A stretch of DNA of 64,000 nt. Origin: Pseudomonas sp. R4-35-07 (GTDB taxonomy: Bacteria > Pseudomonadota > Gammaproteobacteria > Pseudomonadales > Pseudomonadaceae). Every line of letters begins with the position of its first letter. Position 1 is the first letter of the stretch. The notes beneath the pieces were generated by a model. It was given only the letters and a program-made list of their open reading frames with translations. It was not told the DNA's origin and did not search any database. A program made the position numbers and the translations under genes. Where the stretch lies: positions 4,960,001-5,024,000 of the forward strand of contig NZ_CP027732.1 of assembly GCF_003852235.1 (NCBI RefSeq), written 5' to 3'. This document shows positions 54,341 to 64,000 of the stretch, piece by piece.

Positions 54341-56005
54341 TCAGGCCAGTTTCTTGTGGCGTACCCGGTGCGGCTGGGCCGCCGCGTCGCCCAAACGCTT
54401 CTTGCGGTCGGCTTCATACTCGGTGTAGTTGCCTTCGAAGAACACCGCTTGCGAATCATCCTCGTACGCCAGGATGTGGGTCGCGACACGGTCAAGGAAC
54501 CACCGATCGTGAGAGATCACAATGGCGGCGCCCGGGAAGTCCAGCAGAGCTTCTTCCAGGGAGCGCAGGGTTTCAACGTCGAGGTCGTTGGACGGTTCGT
54601 CGAGCAGCAAGACGTTGCCGCCTTCTTTCAAGGTCAGGGCCAGGTGCAAGCGGCCACGCTCACCACCGGACAGGTCCTTGACGAACTTCTGCTGGTCGCC
54701 GCCCTTGAAGTTGAAGCGGCCGACATAGGTGCGCGACGGGATTTCGTAGTTGCCGATACGGATCTGGTCGGAACCGTCGGAAATCTGCTGGAACACCGTC
54801 TTGCTGCCGTCGAGGTCGTCGCGGCTCTGGTCCACACAGGCCAGTTGCACGGTTTCGCCGATCTCGATGCTGCCGGAGTCCGGGGTTTCCTTGCCCATCA
54901 GCATGCGGAACAGCGTGGATTTACCCGCACCGTTACCACCGATAACGCCGACGATTGCGCCTTTTGGCATGGAGAACGACAGGTTGTCGATCAACACACG
55001 GTCGCCGTAGCCTTTGCTCACGTTCTTGAATTCGATGACCTTGTCACCCAGGCGCGGGCCGGCCGGGATGTAGATCTCGTTGGTTTCGCTGCGCTTCTGG
55101 AATTCCTGCGACTGCATTTCTTCAAAGCGCTGCAGACGGGCCTTGGATTTGGACTGGCGAGCCTTGGCGCCTTTGCGCACCCACTCCAGTTCTTCCTTCA
55201 TGGCTTTTTCATGGGCCGATTGCTGCTTGGATTCGGCGGCCAGACGATCAGACTTGGCTTCCAGCCAACCGGAGTAGTTACCCTCGTAAGGGATACCGGC
55301 GCCACGGTCGAGCTCGAGGATCCAGCCGGCGACGTTGTCCAGGAAGTAGCGGTCGTGCGTGATCGCAACCACGGTGCCTGGGAAGTCGTGAAGGAAATGT
55401 TCCAGCCAGGCGACGGAATCGGCGTCCAAGTGGTTGGTCGGTTCGTCGAGCAGCAACATGTCGGGAGCCGACAGCAGCAGGCGGCACAGGGCCACACGGC
55501 GTTTTTCACCGCCGGAGAGGAATTCGACCTTGGCGTCCCACGCCGGCAGGCGCAACGCGTCGGCGGCGACTTCCAGCTGGCGCTCCAGGTTGTGACCGTC
55601 GCTGGCCTGCAGGATCGCCTCGAGCTTGGCCTGTTCCGCGGCCAGCTTGTCGAAGTCGGCATCTTCCTCGGCGTAAGCGGCGTAGACTTCGTCCAGGCGG
55701 GCCTGGGCGTTCTTGATCACGGCGACCGCTTCCTCGACCACTTCACGTACGGTCTTGGTCGGGTCCAGGATCGGCTCCTGGGGCAGGTAACCGATGTTCA
55801 GTTCGGGCATCGGGCGGGCTTCGCCTTCGAACTCGGTGTCGACGCCAGCCATGATTTTCAGCAGCGTGGATTTACCCGAACCGTTGAGGCCGAGCACGCC
55901 GATCTTGGCGCCCGGGAAAAAGGACAGTGAAATGTTTTTCAGGATTTCCCGCTTCGGCGGAACAACTTTTCCCAGCCGATGCATGGTGAAGACGTATTGA
56001 GCCAT
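54341..56005 (-). CDS. ettA: Energy-dependent translational throttle protein EttA
   Basis: A 554-aa ABC-F protein with two ATPase domains. Domain 1 has Walker A GLNGSGKS (about 39-46), signature LSGGEKRRVA and Walker B MLLLDEPTNHLD; domain 2 has GGNGAGKS, LSGGERGRLH and VLLLDEPSNDLD. The first domain is followed by the arm/linker region with AKARQSKSKARLQRFEE, typical of EttA. It binds the ribosomal E site and gates translation initiation in response to ADP/ATP ratio in characterised cases. ATG 56005 (MAQYVFTMHRLGKVVPPKR) is the family start; a longer frame runs to 56212. Confidence 0.95.
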   Translation of the reverse strand: MAQYVFTMHRLGKVVPPKREILKNISLSFFPGAKIGVLGLNGSGKSTLLKIMAGVDTEFEGEARPMPELNIGYLPQEPILDPTKTVREVVEEAVAVIKNAQARLDEVYAAYAEEDADFDKLAAEQAKLEAILQASDGHNLERQLEVAADALRLPAWDAKVEFLSGGEKRRVALCRLLLSAPDMLLLDEPTNHLDADSVAWLEHFLHDFPGTVVAITHDRYFLDNVAGWILELDRGAGIPYEGNYSGWLEAKSDRLAAESKQQSAHEKAMKEELEWVRKGAKARQSKSKARLQRFEEMQSQEFQKRSETNEIYIPAGPRLGDKVIEFKNVSKGYGDRVLIDNLSFSMPKGAIVGVIGGNGAGKSTLFRMLMGKETPDSGSIEIGETVQLACVDQSRDDLDGSKTVFQQISDGSDQIRIGNYEIPSRTYVGRFNFKGGDQQKFVKDLSGGERGRLHLALTLKEGGNVLLLDEPSNDLDVETLRSLEEALLDFPGAAIVISHDRWFLDRVATHILAYEDDSQAVFFEGNYTEYEADRKKRLGDAAAQPHRVRHKKLA

Positions 56006-56290
56006 GGTGAACCTAGCGTCAGTGACGGATGAATTAAGCGGACGAAGCCCGTGCCAGGCCATGCGCCGCGCGGGCCGTTGACTATCATCAATGCCGGCGA
56101 GCGGAAAAAGCCTGAATGTCTGGGGCTGGAACGCCCCCGCGTAACCGGCAAAGCTACCTGAATGCGCTGGGGCAGTCCAGCCAGGCGGGACTGGCACTTT
56201 GCCACAACTCAAGGCATGCTAGCCGCCCTCCGGGCGTCCGGCTTATAGTGCACGTCGCGCGCCAGTCCAGCCAAACCGCAGGATTACAGC

Positions 56291-59200
56291 TTGTCCAAAG
56301 TCACGTCGCCTACTCCCTTGCGCGCCGCTCATATAGCGCCGGGAGCGCCCCTGCATGGCACCCTCAAAGGCGCATTGGCGACGCTTGTGCTGATGTTGCT
56401 CGCGTTATTGTTCTGGCAACTGCTCGACCAATTGCAGCAAAACCAGAAAAACCAGCAGCAATACACCATCGACTACAGCGCCGACCTGGCCGAGCAGATC
56501 AGCCAGAACATGGCCTTGAGCGCACAGATTGCCCTGAATCTGCTGCCGATCGTCGAGCCGCCGCGCAACGCCGAACAACACCAGGCCCTGATCCTCACGT
56601 TGCAGCGCTCATTGCCCGAACTGCGCAGCGTCGCCCTGCTCGCCCCCAGCGGAGCCCTGATCAGCGACACCGCCAACGACAGCCAGGACAGCGCCCTGCT
56701 CCAGGAACTGGTCAAGCGCAGCCACGCCCAATCCTATTACCTGAGCAACGACAACGACGGCAACGTGATTTATCTGTTGCTGCACCAGCCCAGCGGCGGC
56801 TCGAAGATGTACTGGGCGCTGCGCCTGGCGCCCACCTACCTGGCCAACCTGACTCGCCAGGATGCCAAGGGCCAGCGCCCGATGTGGGCGATCGAGAACC
56901 GCCTGAACCAGCGCGTGGTCAGCCGTGACAACGGTATGCCGGCTCCGTGGGCCGGTGCGTTGACCCCGGACGAATTGAATAAAAGCGTGCTGGTCACGCC
57001 GTTGAGCAAGAGCGACTGGCAACTGCGCGGGCTGTTCGACCGCAGCGCGGTGCTCGAACAACTGCTGCCGGCGTTTATCGGCAAATGCCTGCTGGGGCTG
57101 GCGTTTTCGCTGGTCCCGGTAATCGTGCTGCTGAACATGCGCCGCCGTCAGCGCCAGGTGCACGAAGGCCGGCGGCGTTATCAGGATATTTTCGAAGGCA
57201 CCGGCGTGGCCCTGTGCGTACTCGACCTTTCGGGGTTGAAGGCGTTCTGCGACAAGACCCAGGTGCAGGGCCGCGAGCAATTGCACGCCTGGCTGCGGGC
57301 CAACCCCGCTGAGCGGCGCAAACTGCTCAAAGAGCTGCGCGTCACCGAGGTCAACCAGATGGCGGTGCGCCTGTTGAACGTGGCTTCCTGCGAGCAGGCC
57401 TGGGAGCGCCTGATTGACGATTGCCCGAGCAATGCCACGTCTATCGGCCACCAGGTGCTCGAAGCCGTACTGACCCGGCAAAAACAGCTGGAGCTGGAAA
57501 TCCAGCTCAACGATGTGGCGGGCAATGACCAGTACCTGTGGCTCGTGATGCGTTTGCCGGAACAGCAGGATGACGTCAAGGCGGTGATCCTCAGCATCAG
57601 CGATATCACCAGTCGCAAGCTGATCGAGCTGTCGCTGGTCGAGCGCGAGAGTTTCTGGTCGGATGTGGTACGCACCGTGCCCGACCACCTGTATGTGCAG
57701 GACGTTATCAGCCAGCGCATGATTTTCAGCAACCATCACTTGGGCCATACCCTCGGCTACGACAAGGCCGAACTGCACGAGATGGGCGAGTACTTCTGGG
57801 AAATCCTCTTGCATCCCGAAGACGCCGAGCATTACCACGACTTGCGTCAACAGCAACGCCAGGCGGCCTACACCACCCAACTGCACTGCCAACTGCGCTT
57901 TCGTCACCGCAATAACCAGTGGCGACGCTTCGACATCCGCGAACAGGCCCTGGCCAGGGACACGTCGGCGGTGGTCACACGGATCATCGGCGTGGCCAAG
58001 GACATCACCGACCAGATCGAGGCCAGCGAATCCCTGCGCGACAGCGAACAGCGCTACCGCATGCTGGCCGAAAGCATCAGTGACGTGATCTGTTCCACCG
58101 ACAGCCAGTTGGCCCTCAACTACGTCAGCCCCTCGGTCAATGCGGTACTGGGGTATGACGTGGACTGGGTGTTCAAGAATGGCTGGCAGTCGATCATCGC
58201 CAACCCGCAACAGCTCAGCGGTATTTATGGGCTGATGGAACAGGTCAGTCGCGCGGTGGGCAACCCCGAAGCGCTGAACAGCCTGCGCGACGAGGTGCAG
58301 ACCCAACTGTTCCTGTTCGACTGCCTGCGCGCCGATGGGCGTAAAGTGCCCATCGAGCTGCGCGTGGTGCTGGTGTGGGACGAACATGGCGCGTTTGAAG
58401 GCATCCTCGGCGTGGGCCGCGATATCAGCCAGCAACGCCGCGCCGAAAAAGACCTGCGCATGGCGGCCACAGTGTTCGAACACTCAACCTCAGCCATCCT
58501 GATCACCGACCCGGCCGGCTATATCGTGCAGGCCAACGAGGCCTTCAGCCGGGTCAGCGGTTACGCCGTGAGCGATGTACTCGACCAGCTGCCGAACATG
58601 CTCACCGTCGACGAACAGCAAGAAGCCCACCTGCGCTACGTGCTCAAGCAACTGCACCAGCACAGTACCTGGGAAGGCGAAGTGTGGCTCAAGCGCCGCA
58701 ATGGCGAGCACTACCCGGCCTGGGTCGGCATCACGGCGGTGTTCGACGATGAAGGCGACCTGGCCAGCTACGTGTGTTTCTTCAGTGATATCAGCGAGCG
58801 CAAGGCCAGTGAACAGCGCATCCACCGCCTGGCCTATTACGACGCCCTGACCCACCTGCCCAACCGCACCTTGTTCCAGGACCGCCTGCACACCGCGTTG
58901 CAGTCGGCAGAGCGGCAAAAGTCGTGGGTGGTGTTGATGTTCCTCGACCTCGACCGTTTCAAGCCGATCAACGACTCCCTGGGCCACGCCGCCGGCGACC
59001 GTATGCTCAAGGAAATGGCCACGCGCCTGCTTGGTTGCGTGGCCGAAGACGACACCGTGGCGCGTATGGGCGGCGACGAGTTCACCTTGCTGTTGCAACC
59101 CCGCGTCAGCCGTGAACTGGCGCTGAACCGCGCGATTACGGTGGCCGAGCAGATTCTGGCCAGCCTGGTGAAGCCGTTCGTGCTGGAGGGTCGCGAGTTC

Positions 59201-60142
59201 TTTGTGACCGCCAGTATTGGCATCGCCCTCAGCCCCCAAGACGGCAACGAGCTGAGCCAGTTGATGAAAAACGCCGATACGGCGATGTATCACGCCAAGG
59301 AGCGCGGCAAGAACAACTTCCAGTTCTACCAGGCCGACATGAACGCCAGCGCCCTGGAGCGCCTGGAGCTGGAAAGCGACCTGCGCCACGCCCTGGAACA
59401 GAACGAATTCGTGCTCTATTACCAACCGCAGTTCAGCGGCGACGGCAAACGCCTGACCGGCGCCGAAGCCCTGCTGCGCTGGCGCCACCCGCGCCGAGGC
59501 CTGGTGCCGCCGGGGGATTTCATCCCGGTGCTGGAGGAGTTGGGGCTGGTGGTGGACGTGGGCGACTGGGTAATCAGCGAAGCCTGTCGCCAGCTCAAGA
59601 CCTGGCACCAGAACAAAGTGCGGGTGCCGAAAGTCTCGGTCAACATCTCGGCGCGGCAGTTCTCCGACGGGCAACTGGGCACGCGCATCGCCACCATCCT
59701 CAAGGACACCGGCCTGGCGCCGGCGTGCCTGGAGCTGGAGCTGACCGAAAGTATCCTGATGCGAGAAGTCAACGAAGCCCTGCAGATCCTCGCCAGCCTG
59801 AAAAACCTGGGGCTGAGCATTGCAGTCGATGACTTCGGTACCGGTTATTCGTCGCTCAACTACCTCAAGCAATTCCCTATCGACGTGTTGAAGATCGACC
59901 GCACGTTCGTCGATGGCCTGCCCTCCGGCGAGCAGGACGCGCAGATCGCACGCGCTATCATCGCCATGGCCCACAGCCTCAACCTGGCGGTCATCGCCGA
60001 GGGCGTGGAGACCCACGAGCAGTTGGACTTCCTGCGCGAGCATGGCTGCGATGAGGTGCAGGGTTACCTGTTCGGGCGGCCGATGCCGGCGAGCCGGTTC
60101 GAGGCGCAGTTCAGCAATGATGCGCTGTTCATGTTCGACTGA
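56291..60142 (+). CDS. morA: MorA, membrane-bound c-di-GMP regulator (PAS-GGDEF-EAL)
   Basis: A 1283-aa protein with two N-terminal membrane helices (about 28-45 and 263-282) around a periplasmic sensor segment, several PAS domains (roughly 300-850), a GGDEF domain ([11 protein letters not shown] near 926) and an EAL domain ([11 protein letters not shown] near 1057, [10 protein letters not shown] near 1177). GGDEF and EAL core motifs are both intact, so it may make and degrade c-di-GMP. Its position upstream of glyA fits morA of P. aeruginosa, a regulator of motility and biofilm. The start is probably TTG 56291 with AGGA seven bases upstream; no ATG is suitably placed. Confidence 0.85.
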   Translation: MSKVTSPTPLRAAHIAPGAPLHGTLKGALATLVLMLLALLFWQLLDQLQQNQKNQQQYTIDYSADLAEQISQNMALSAQIALNLLPIVEPPRNAEQHQALILTLQRSLPELRSVALLAPSGALISDTANDSQDSALLQELVKRSHAQSYYLSNDNDGNVIYLLLHQPSGGSKMYWALRLAPTYLANLTRQDAKGQRPMWAIENRLNQRVVSRDNGMPAPWAGALTPDELNKSVLVTPLSKSDWQLRGLFDRSAVLEQLLPAFIGKCLLGLAFSLVPVIVLLNMRRRQRQVHEGRRRYQDIFEGTGVALCVLDLSGLKAFCDKTQVQGREQLHAWLRANPAERRKLLKELRVTEVNQMAVRLLNVASCEQAWERLIDDCPSNATSIGHQVLEAVLTRQKQLELEIQLNDVAGNDQYLWLVMRLPEQQDDVKAVILSISDITSRKLIELSLVERESFWSDVVRTVPDHLYVQDVISQRMIFSNHHLGHTLGYDKAELHEMGEYFWEILLHPEDAEHYHDLRQQQRQAAYTTQLHCQLRFRHRNNQWRRFDIREQALARDTSAVVTRIIGVAKDITDQIEASESLRDSEQRYRMLAESISDVICSTDSQLALNYVSPSVNAVLGYDVDWVFKNGWQSIIANPQQLSGIYGLMEQVSRAVGNPEALNSLRDEVQTQLFLFDCLRADGRKVPIELRVVLVWDEHGAFEGILGVGRDISQQRRAEKDLRMAATVFEHSTSAILITDPAGYIVQANEAFSRVSGYAVSDVLDQLPNMLTVDEQQEAHLRYVLKQLHQHSTWEGEVWLKRRNGEHYPAWVGITAVFDDEGDLASYVCFFSDISERKASEQRIHRLAYYDALTHLPNRTLFQDRLHTALQSAERQKSWVVLMFLDLDRFKPINDSLGHAAGDRMLKEMATRLLGCVAEDDTVARMGGDEFTLLLQPRVSRELALNRAITVAEQILASLVKPFVLEGREFFVTASIGIALSPQDGNELSQLMKNADTAMYHAKERGKNNFQFYQADMNASALERLELESDLRHALEQNEFVLYYQPQFSGDGKRLTGAEALLRWRHPRRGLVPPGDFIPVLEELGLVVDVGDWVISEACRQLKTWHQNKVRVPKVSVNISARQFSDGQLGTRIATILKDTGLAPACLELELTESILMREVNEALQILASLKNLGLSIAVDDFGTGYSSLNYLKQFPIDVLKIDRTFVDGLPSGEQDAQIARAIIAMAHSLNLAVIAEGVETHEQLDFLREHGCDEVQGYLFGRPMPASRFEAQFSNDALFMFD

Positions 60143-60161
60143 GATTTTGTGTGGGGCTGAT

Positions 60162-60245
60162 GGCCTCATCGGGGGCAAGCCCCCTCCCACCTTTTGACTT
60201 GCGAATACCTTCAAATGTGGGAGGGGGCTTGCCCCCGATGAGGCC
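60162..60245. repeat. REPIN in inverted orientation between morA and glyA
   Basis: GGCCTCATCGGGGGCAAGCC from 60162 and its complement GGCTTGCCCCCGATGAGGCC ending at 60245 form a long stem of nearly 29 bp with a 26-nt loop. The order of the two REPs is opposite to the other REPINs in the window. Confidence 0.8.
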
Positions 60246-60369
60246 GGCACAATCACCGCCTACCCCAGATGAGCCCCGCTTGTCCGCGACATGATGTCCT
60301 TTCATATGCCATCTAAAACCCATTGGGTTAGAATGCCCTCCTTTTCTGCCCCGATCCTTGAGGACCGCC

Positions 60370-61623
60370 ATGTTCAGCCGTGATTTGACTATTGCCAAGT
60401 ACGACGCCGATCTCTTCGCCGCCATGGAGCAAGAAGCCGTGCGCCAGGAAGAGCACATTGAGCTGATCGCTTCGGAAAACTACACCAGCCCTGCGGTGAT
60501 GGAGGCTCAAGGTTCGGTCCTGACCAACAAGTACGCCGAAGGCTACCCAGGCAAGCGCTACTACGGTGGTTGCGAGTACGTCGACGTGGTTGAGCAGTTG
60601 GCCATTGACCGTGCAAAAGAGCTGTTCGGCGCCGATTACGCCAACGTCCAGCCGCACGCGGGTTCCCAAGCCAACAGCGCGGTGTACCTGGCCCTGCTGC
60701 AAGGTGGCGACACCATCTTGGGCATGAGCCTGGCCCACGGCGGTCATCTGACCCACGGCGCCAGCGTTTCTTCCTCGGGCAAGCTGTACAACGCCGTTCA
60801 ATACGGCATCGATGCCAACGGCCTGATCGACTACGACGAAGTCGAGCGCCTGGCGGTCGAGCACAAGCCAAAAATGATCGTGGCCGGTTTCTCTGCCTAT
60901 TCGCAGATCCTGGATTTCCCACGTTTCCGTGAAATCGCGGACAAGGTCGGCGCCTACCTGTTCGTCGACATGGCCCACGTGGCCGGTCTGGTCGCGGCTG
61001 GCGTCTACCCGAACCCGGTGCCTTACGCTGACGTGGTCACCACCACGACCCACAAGACCCTGCGCGGTCCACGTGGCGGCCTGATCCTGGCGCGCGCCAA
61101 CGCCGAGATCGAGAAGAAGCTGAACTCTGCGGTATTCCCGGGCGCCCAGGGTGGCCCGCTGGAGCACGTGATCGCCGCCAAGGCGATCTGCTTCAAGGAA
61201 GCGCTGCAGCCTGAGTTCAAGACCTACCAGCAACAAGTGGTCAAGAACGCCAAGGCCATGGCCGGCGTGTTCATCGAACGCGGTTATGACGTGGTGTCCG
61301 GCGGGACTGAAAACCATCTGTTCCTGCTGTCGCTGATCAAGCAGGACATTTCCGGTAAAGATGCTGACGCTGCCCTGGGCAAAGCCTTCATCACCGTGAA
61401 CAAGAACTCCGTGCCGAACGACCCACGCTCGCCATTCGTCACCTCCGGCCTGCGCTTCGGCACCCCGGCTGTGACCACGCGCGGCTTCAAGGAAGCAGAG
61501 TGCAAGGAACTGGCCGGCTGGATCTGCGACATCCTGGCGGACCTGAACAACGACACCGTGATCGACGCGGTACGTGAGAAGGTCAAGGCTATCTGCAAGA
61601 AGCTGCCGGTGTACGGCGCTTGA
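60370..61623 (+). CDS. glyA: Serine hydroxymethyltransferase
   Basis: A 417-aa PLP enzyme interconverting serine and glycine with tetrahydrofolate as one-carbon carrier. The PLP lysine is in [15 protein letters not shown] (about 223-237), with family landmarks [19 protein letters not shown] (28-46), [15 protein letters not shown] and the C-terminal [20 protein letters not shown]. The start is ATG 60370 ([15 protein letters not shown]). From memory it corresponds to the glyA3 copy near morA and cstA in P. aeruginosa. An intrinsic terminator follows. Confidence 0.95.
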   Translation: MFSRDLTIAKYDADLFAAMEQEAVRQEEHIELIASENYTSPAVMEAQGSVLTNKYAEGYPGKRYYGGCEYVDVVEQLAIDRAKELFGADYANVQPHAGSQANSAVYLALLQGGDTILGMSLAHGGHLTHGASVSSSGKLYNAVQYGIDANGLIDYDEVERLAVEHKPKMIVAGFSAYSQILDFPRFREIADKVGAYLFVDMAHVAGLVAAGVYPNPVPYADVVTTTTHKTLRGPRGGLILARANAEIEKKLNSAVFPGAQGGPLEHVIAAKAICFKEALQPEFKTYQQQVVKNAKAMAGVFIERGYDVVSGGTENHLFLLSLIKQDISGKDADAALGKAFITVNKNSVPNDPRSPFVTSGLRFGTPAVTTRGFKEAECKELAGWICDILADLNNDTVIDAVREKVKAICKKLPVYGA

Positions 61624-61642
61624 TAGCAGTGGTTTGAACAAG

Positions 61643-61672
61643 AAGCCCGGCTCTTAAGCCGGGCTTTTTTTA
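61643..61672 (+). terminator. Rho-independent terminator of glyA
   Basis: AAGCCCGGC (61643-61651) pairs with GCCGGGCTT (61658-61666), followed by a run of T. Confidence 0.95.
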
Positions 61673-61686
61673 TGGCTGTTTGAATG

Positions 61687-61807
61687 TGAAATGCGATCAA
61701 ATGTGGGAGGGGGCTTGCTCCCGATAGCGGTGGGTCAGTAATAGATAAGTGCCTGACACACTGCCATCGGGAGCAAGCCCCCTCCCACATTTTTTGATCG
61801 CATTTCA
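61687..61807. repeat. REPIN with extended flanking inverted repeat
   Basis: REP halves GTGGGAGGGGGCTTGCTCCC and its complement are present, and in addition TGAAATGCGATCAAA (61687-61701) immediately outside the left REP has its complement TTTGATCGCATTTCA (61793-61807) outside the right one. The whole unit lies between the glyA terminator and the stop of the convergent CobW gene (61810). Confidence 0.8.
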
Positions 61808-61809
61808 GG

Positions 61810-62769
61810 TCAGGGTTGGTGGACCCTGGCAAAGCCTTCGCGAATCTTATCCTCCGGCAACTCATCGGCAATAAACACAATCACGCTCTCCCGTGCCTCG
61901 CCTTCGGCCCATTCGGTGTCCCAGTCGAACCCATAGAGCTTCAGCACGCCCTGAAACACCATGCGCCGCTCTTCCCCGGCAATGTTCAGCACGCCCTTGT
62001 AACGCAGCAATTGCTTGCCGTGGTCTTCCAGCAATTCGTTCATGAACTCACTGAGGCGGTCGATATCCAGCGGCTGGTCGGTGCGCAGCACCAGGCTGGA
62101 GATGCGGTCGATGGACGGCGCTGCGCTGACGGGGCGCAGGCTCATGCCGGCGTTGAGGTTGAAGCCTCGCACATCGAGCAGTTCGGCCAGGTCGATGGCG
62201 CCATGGTCCACCACCCGGATCGGTGCGCGGCGGTTGATGCGGGTCAGGCGTTCGCTGAGGGCGTCGAAGGTGGCATCGTCTACCAGGTCGCGCTTGCTCA
62301 CCAGCAGGCGGTCGGCAAAGCCGATCTGTGCCTGGGCGATGGTCTGGGCCAGGTGTTGCTCGGCGTGGGCGGCGTCCACCAACGTAATGATGCCGTCGAG
62401 GATGTAGCGGTCGCGCAGTTCCTCGTCGATGAAGAACGTCTGCGCCACGGGCGCAGGGTCTGCCAGGCCGGTGCACTCGATCACCAGGCGGTCAAAGGCG
62501 ATCTCGCCGCTGTCCAGGCGCTCAAGCAGCAGGTAGAGGGCTTTGGTCAGGTCGGTGTGGATGGTGCAGCACACGCAGCCGTTGGACAGGGTCATGACTT
62601 GCACCGGCTCGGCGCCCAGCAGTTGGGTGTCGATGCCGGCGTCACTGAATTCGTTTTCGATCACGGCGATCTTCAAGCCGTGTTCGGCCTTGAGCAGATG
62701 GCGCAGCAAGGTGGTCTTGCCAGCGCCGAGAAAGCCGCTGAGAACGGTGACGGGAATGGGAGAGGACAA
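61810..62769 (-). CDS. CobW/YjiA-family P-loop GTPase
   Basis: A 319-aa GTPase of the CobW/YjiA (G3E) family, metal-handling chaperones. P-loop GFLGAGKTTLL (about 11-21), the metal-binding CxCC motif in SNGCVCCTI (about 63-71), and SKRDLVDD as the guanine-specificity segment. Start: TTG 62769 (MSSPIPVTVLSGFLGAGK) has AAGGAG eight bases upstream; a GTG at 62793 would add eight residues. In the same strand order as ybdD and cstA, following the P. aeruginosa arrangement. The client metal or enzyme is unknown; the C-terminal domain is typical CobW. Confidence 0.9.
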   Translation of the reverse strand: MSSPIPVTVLSGFLGAGKTTLLRHLLKAEHGLKIAVIENEFSDAGIDTQLLGAEPVQVMTLSNGCVCCTIHTDLTKALYLLLERLDSGEIAFDRLVIECTGLADPAPVAQTFFIDEELRDRYILDGIITLVDAAHAEQHLAQTIAQAQIGFADRLLVSKRDLVDDATFDALSERLTRINRRAPIRVVDHGAIDLAELLDVRGFNLNAGMSLRPVSAAPSIDRISSLVLRTDQPLDIDRLSEFMNELLEDHGKQLLRYKGVLNIAGEERRMVFQGVLKLYGFDWDTEWAEGEARESVIVFIADELPEDKIREGFARVHQP

Positions 62770-62800
62770 AAGAAATTCTCCTTGAAGAAACACAGAAACA

Positions 62801-62890
62801 AATGTGGGAGGGGGCTTGCTCCCGATAGCAGTGTGTCAGGCACTTATGTGGCACTGATACACCGCTATCGGGAGCAAGCCCCCTCCCACA
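62801..62890. repeat. REPIN between ybdD and the CobW-type gene
   Basis: GTGGGAGGGGGCTTGCTCCC near 62804 and the complement GGGAGCAAGCCCCCTCCCAC ending at 62889, separated by about 46 bp. Same family as the copies at 38.8, 60.2 and 61.7 kb. Confidence 0.85.
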
Positions 62891-62907
62891 AGGGGTGCTA
62901 CTTTAAT

Positions 62908-63105
62908 TCAGCAGCACTTGGGCCCACCCTTGCCGCCGTAACGGGCTTCCTGGCGTTCCCGGAAGAACGCCTTGTAGTCCATCATCGGCTTGTCCGGGTG
63001 TTTGGTTTGCATATGCTCGACGTAAGTGTCGTAGTCGGGCATGCCGACCATCAGGCGCGCGGCCTGACCGAGGTATTTACCGAGGCGACTGATGTCATTG
63101 AACAT
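62908..63105 (-). CDS. ybdD: YbdD/YjiX-family small protein (DUF466)
   Basis: A 65-aa protein of the YbdD family ([42 protein letters not shown]-terminal GGKGGPKCC). The cysteine-glycine tail is typical. It is always found with CstA/BtsT-type carbon-starvation transporters and is thought to help their pyruvate uptake. The gene begins 15 bp after the cstA stop, so the two are co-transcribed. Confidence 0.9.
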   Translation of the reverse strand: MFNDISRLGKYLGQAARLMVGMPDYDTYVEHMQTKHPDKPMMDYKAFFRERQEARYGGKGGPKCC

Positions 63106-63120
63106 GGGTGCAATCCTCGT

Positions 63121-64000
63121 TTATGCGTCCGGTACAGCCTGGAACGGGGCTTCTTTATCCGTACGCTCTTTGTTGCCCCAGGCGGCAATGCCGACCTTGA
63201 GCGCATAGAACAGGATGCTGAACACCACGAACAGGAACAGCGCCGTCAGCGTGGCGTTGGTATAGGCGTTATAGATCACATGCTGCATCTGATCGATGCT
63301 CTTGGCCGGGGCCAGGATCTGGCCATTGGCCAGGGCATCACTGTATTTCTTGGCCAGCGACAGGAAGCCGATCGCCGGGTTGGCGTCGAACAACTTGATG
63401 AAGCCCGCCGTGGTGGTGCAGATCAGCAGCCAGACCGCCGGCAGCAAGGTCACCCAAATGTAGCGCTGGCGCTTCATTTTGATCAGCACAACCGTGGCCA
63501 GCATCAGCGCGATACCCGCCAGCATCTGGTTGGAGATACCGAACAACGGCCACAAGGTGTTGATGCCACCCAGTGGATCGATCACGCCCTGGTACAGCAG
63601 GTAACCCCACATTGCCACACAACCGGCGGTGGCGATCAGGTTGGCGGTCCAGGATTCGGTGCGTTTGAGCGATGGCACGAAGGAGCCGAGCAGGTCCTGC
63701 AGCATGAAGCGACCGGCACGGGTACCGGCGTCAACCGCCGTCAGGATGAACAGCGCTTCGAACAGGATCGCAAAGTGGTACCAGAACGCCATGGTGTTTT
63801 CACCCGGCAGCACGCTGTGCAGGATCTGCGCGATACCGACCGCCAGGGTCGGCGCACCGCCGGCACGCGCCAGAATGGTGGTTTCACCGATGTCGTGGGC
63901 CACGGCCGACAGCGCCTCGGGGGTGATTGCAAAGCCCCAGCTGCTGACGGTCTGCGCCACGGTCACGACGTCGCTGCCGACGATCGCCGCCGGACTGTTC
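63121..64000 (-). CDS. cstA: Carbon starvation protein A (CstA), C-terminal part
   Basis: The frame enters from the right edge (NSPAAIVGSDVVTVAQTVSS) and ends at 63121, about 293 residues of a protein that is normally about 690 aa. Multiple membrane helices are visible (for example FAILFEALFILTAVDAGTRAG, GISNQMLAGIALMLATVVLI, ATLTALFLFVVFSILFYALKVG). CstA/BtsT-like proteins are peptide or pyruvate transporters induced in carbon starvation. The 5' part lies outside the window, so the start and promoter are not seen. Confidence 0.9.
   Translation of the reverse strand, partial: NSPAAIVGSDVVTVAQTVSSWGFAITPEALSAVAHDIGETTILARAGGAPTLAVGIAQILHSVLPGENTMAFWYHFAILFEALFILTAVDAGTRAGRFMLQDLLGSFVPSLKRTESWTANLIATAGCVAMWGYLLYQGVIDPLGGINTLWPLFGISNQMLAGIALMLATVVLIKMKRQRYIWVTLLPAVWLLICTTTAGFIKLFDANPAIGFLSLAKKYSDALANGQILAPAKSIDQMQHVIYNAYTNATLTALFLFVVFSILFYALKVGIAAWGNKERTDKEAPFQAVPDA

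Noticed and set aside
56609..60256. Two very long minus-strand frames opposite morA (624 and 588 codons)
   Set aside because: Low-complexity His/Gln/Ala/Val sequence without domains; morA on the other strand has clear GGDEF and EAL motifs.

Overview
The window is a stretch of Pseudomonas chromosome, most likely from the P. fluorescens group. The support is the core gene order on the right (ettA, morA, glyA, a CobW-type GTPase, ybdD, cstA), which I recall as the P. aeruginosa PA4601-PA4606 order, together with GC-rich coding sequence and REP/REPIN repeats of the GTGGGAGGGGGCTTGC type scattered between core genes. Identifications are from motif reading and memory of families; no database search was possible.

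Region 1 (1 to about 19.4 kb) is an accessory island of mixed and often AT-rich composition. It starts with the 5' end of an integrase-domain gene, a small hypothetical and a YfjI/DUF3987 protein, then several hypotheticals. After these come apparent defence modules: a DUF262 protein coupled to an OLD-like AAA ATPase (5.7-8.5 kb), a possible PIN-like protein (9.2-10.1 kb), a phosphorothioate DNA-modification operon dndBCDE (10.4-15.4 kb) with dndC frameshifted at a run of seven G, a HEPN-motif protein (15.7-16.5 kb), and a two-gene operon of a four-helix membrane protein plus a DGQHR-domain (DndB-like) protein (17.0-18.7 kb). No dndA or dndFGH is present.

Region 2 (about 19.4-30.4 kb) looks like a second, degraded integrative element. 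Both ends carry a CCCCGGC-type tRNA/tmRNA-3'-end-like core preceded by paired GGTATTCCAA repeats and followed by a hairpin terminator. A truncated tyrosine-integrase start lies just inside the left end. The cargo is a 313-aa hypothetical and two giant STAND-type NTPases with different N-terminal nuclease domains (PD-(D/E)xK/Mrr-like, 1530 aa; NERD, 1100 aa), which are candidate antiphage sensors. Between them are a hairpin, a 152-bp IS5-type MITE with CTAG target duplications and the stump of another ATPase gene.

Region 3 (30.4-46.6 kb) is core genome: a DUF6124 protein, moaA, a bestrophin-type channel, a LysR regulator, an ArnT-like glycosyltransferase, a YqhA-family protein, a large lipoprotein, a Lon-like protease, DUF3015 and DUF4105 proteins, a small lipoprotein, a GreA/B-like protein and gdhA.

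Region 4 (46.8-54.3 kb) is a compact six-gene minus-strand operon: MFS, diiron haem-oxygenase-like enzyme, MFS, class I aminotransferase, a second paralogous haem-oxygenase-like enzyme, and PEP mutase with the diagnostic EDK(x5)NS motif. A LysR regulator is divergently transcribed. This reads as a small phosphonate natural-product cluster without phosphonopyruvate decarboxylase, in which the aminotransferase could pull PEP mutase forward by making phosphonoalanine. I consider it, with the paired STAND NTPases, the most interesting content.

Region 5 (54.3-64 kb) is core again: ettA, the c-di-GMP regulator morA, glyA, a CobW GTPase, ybdD and the C-terminal part of cstA, which runs off the right end.
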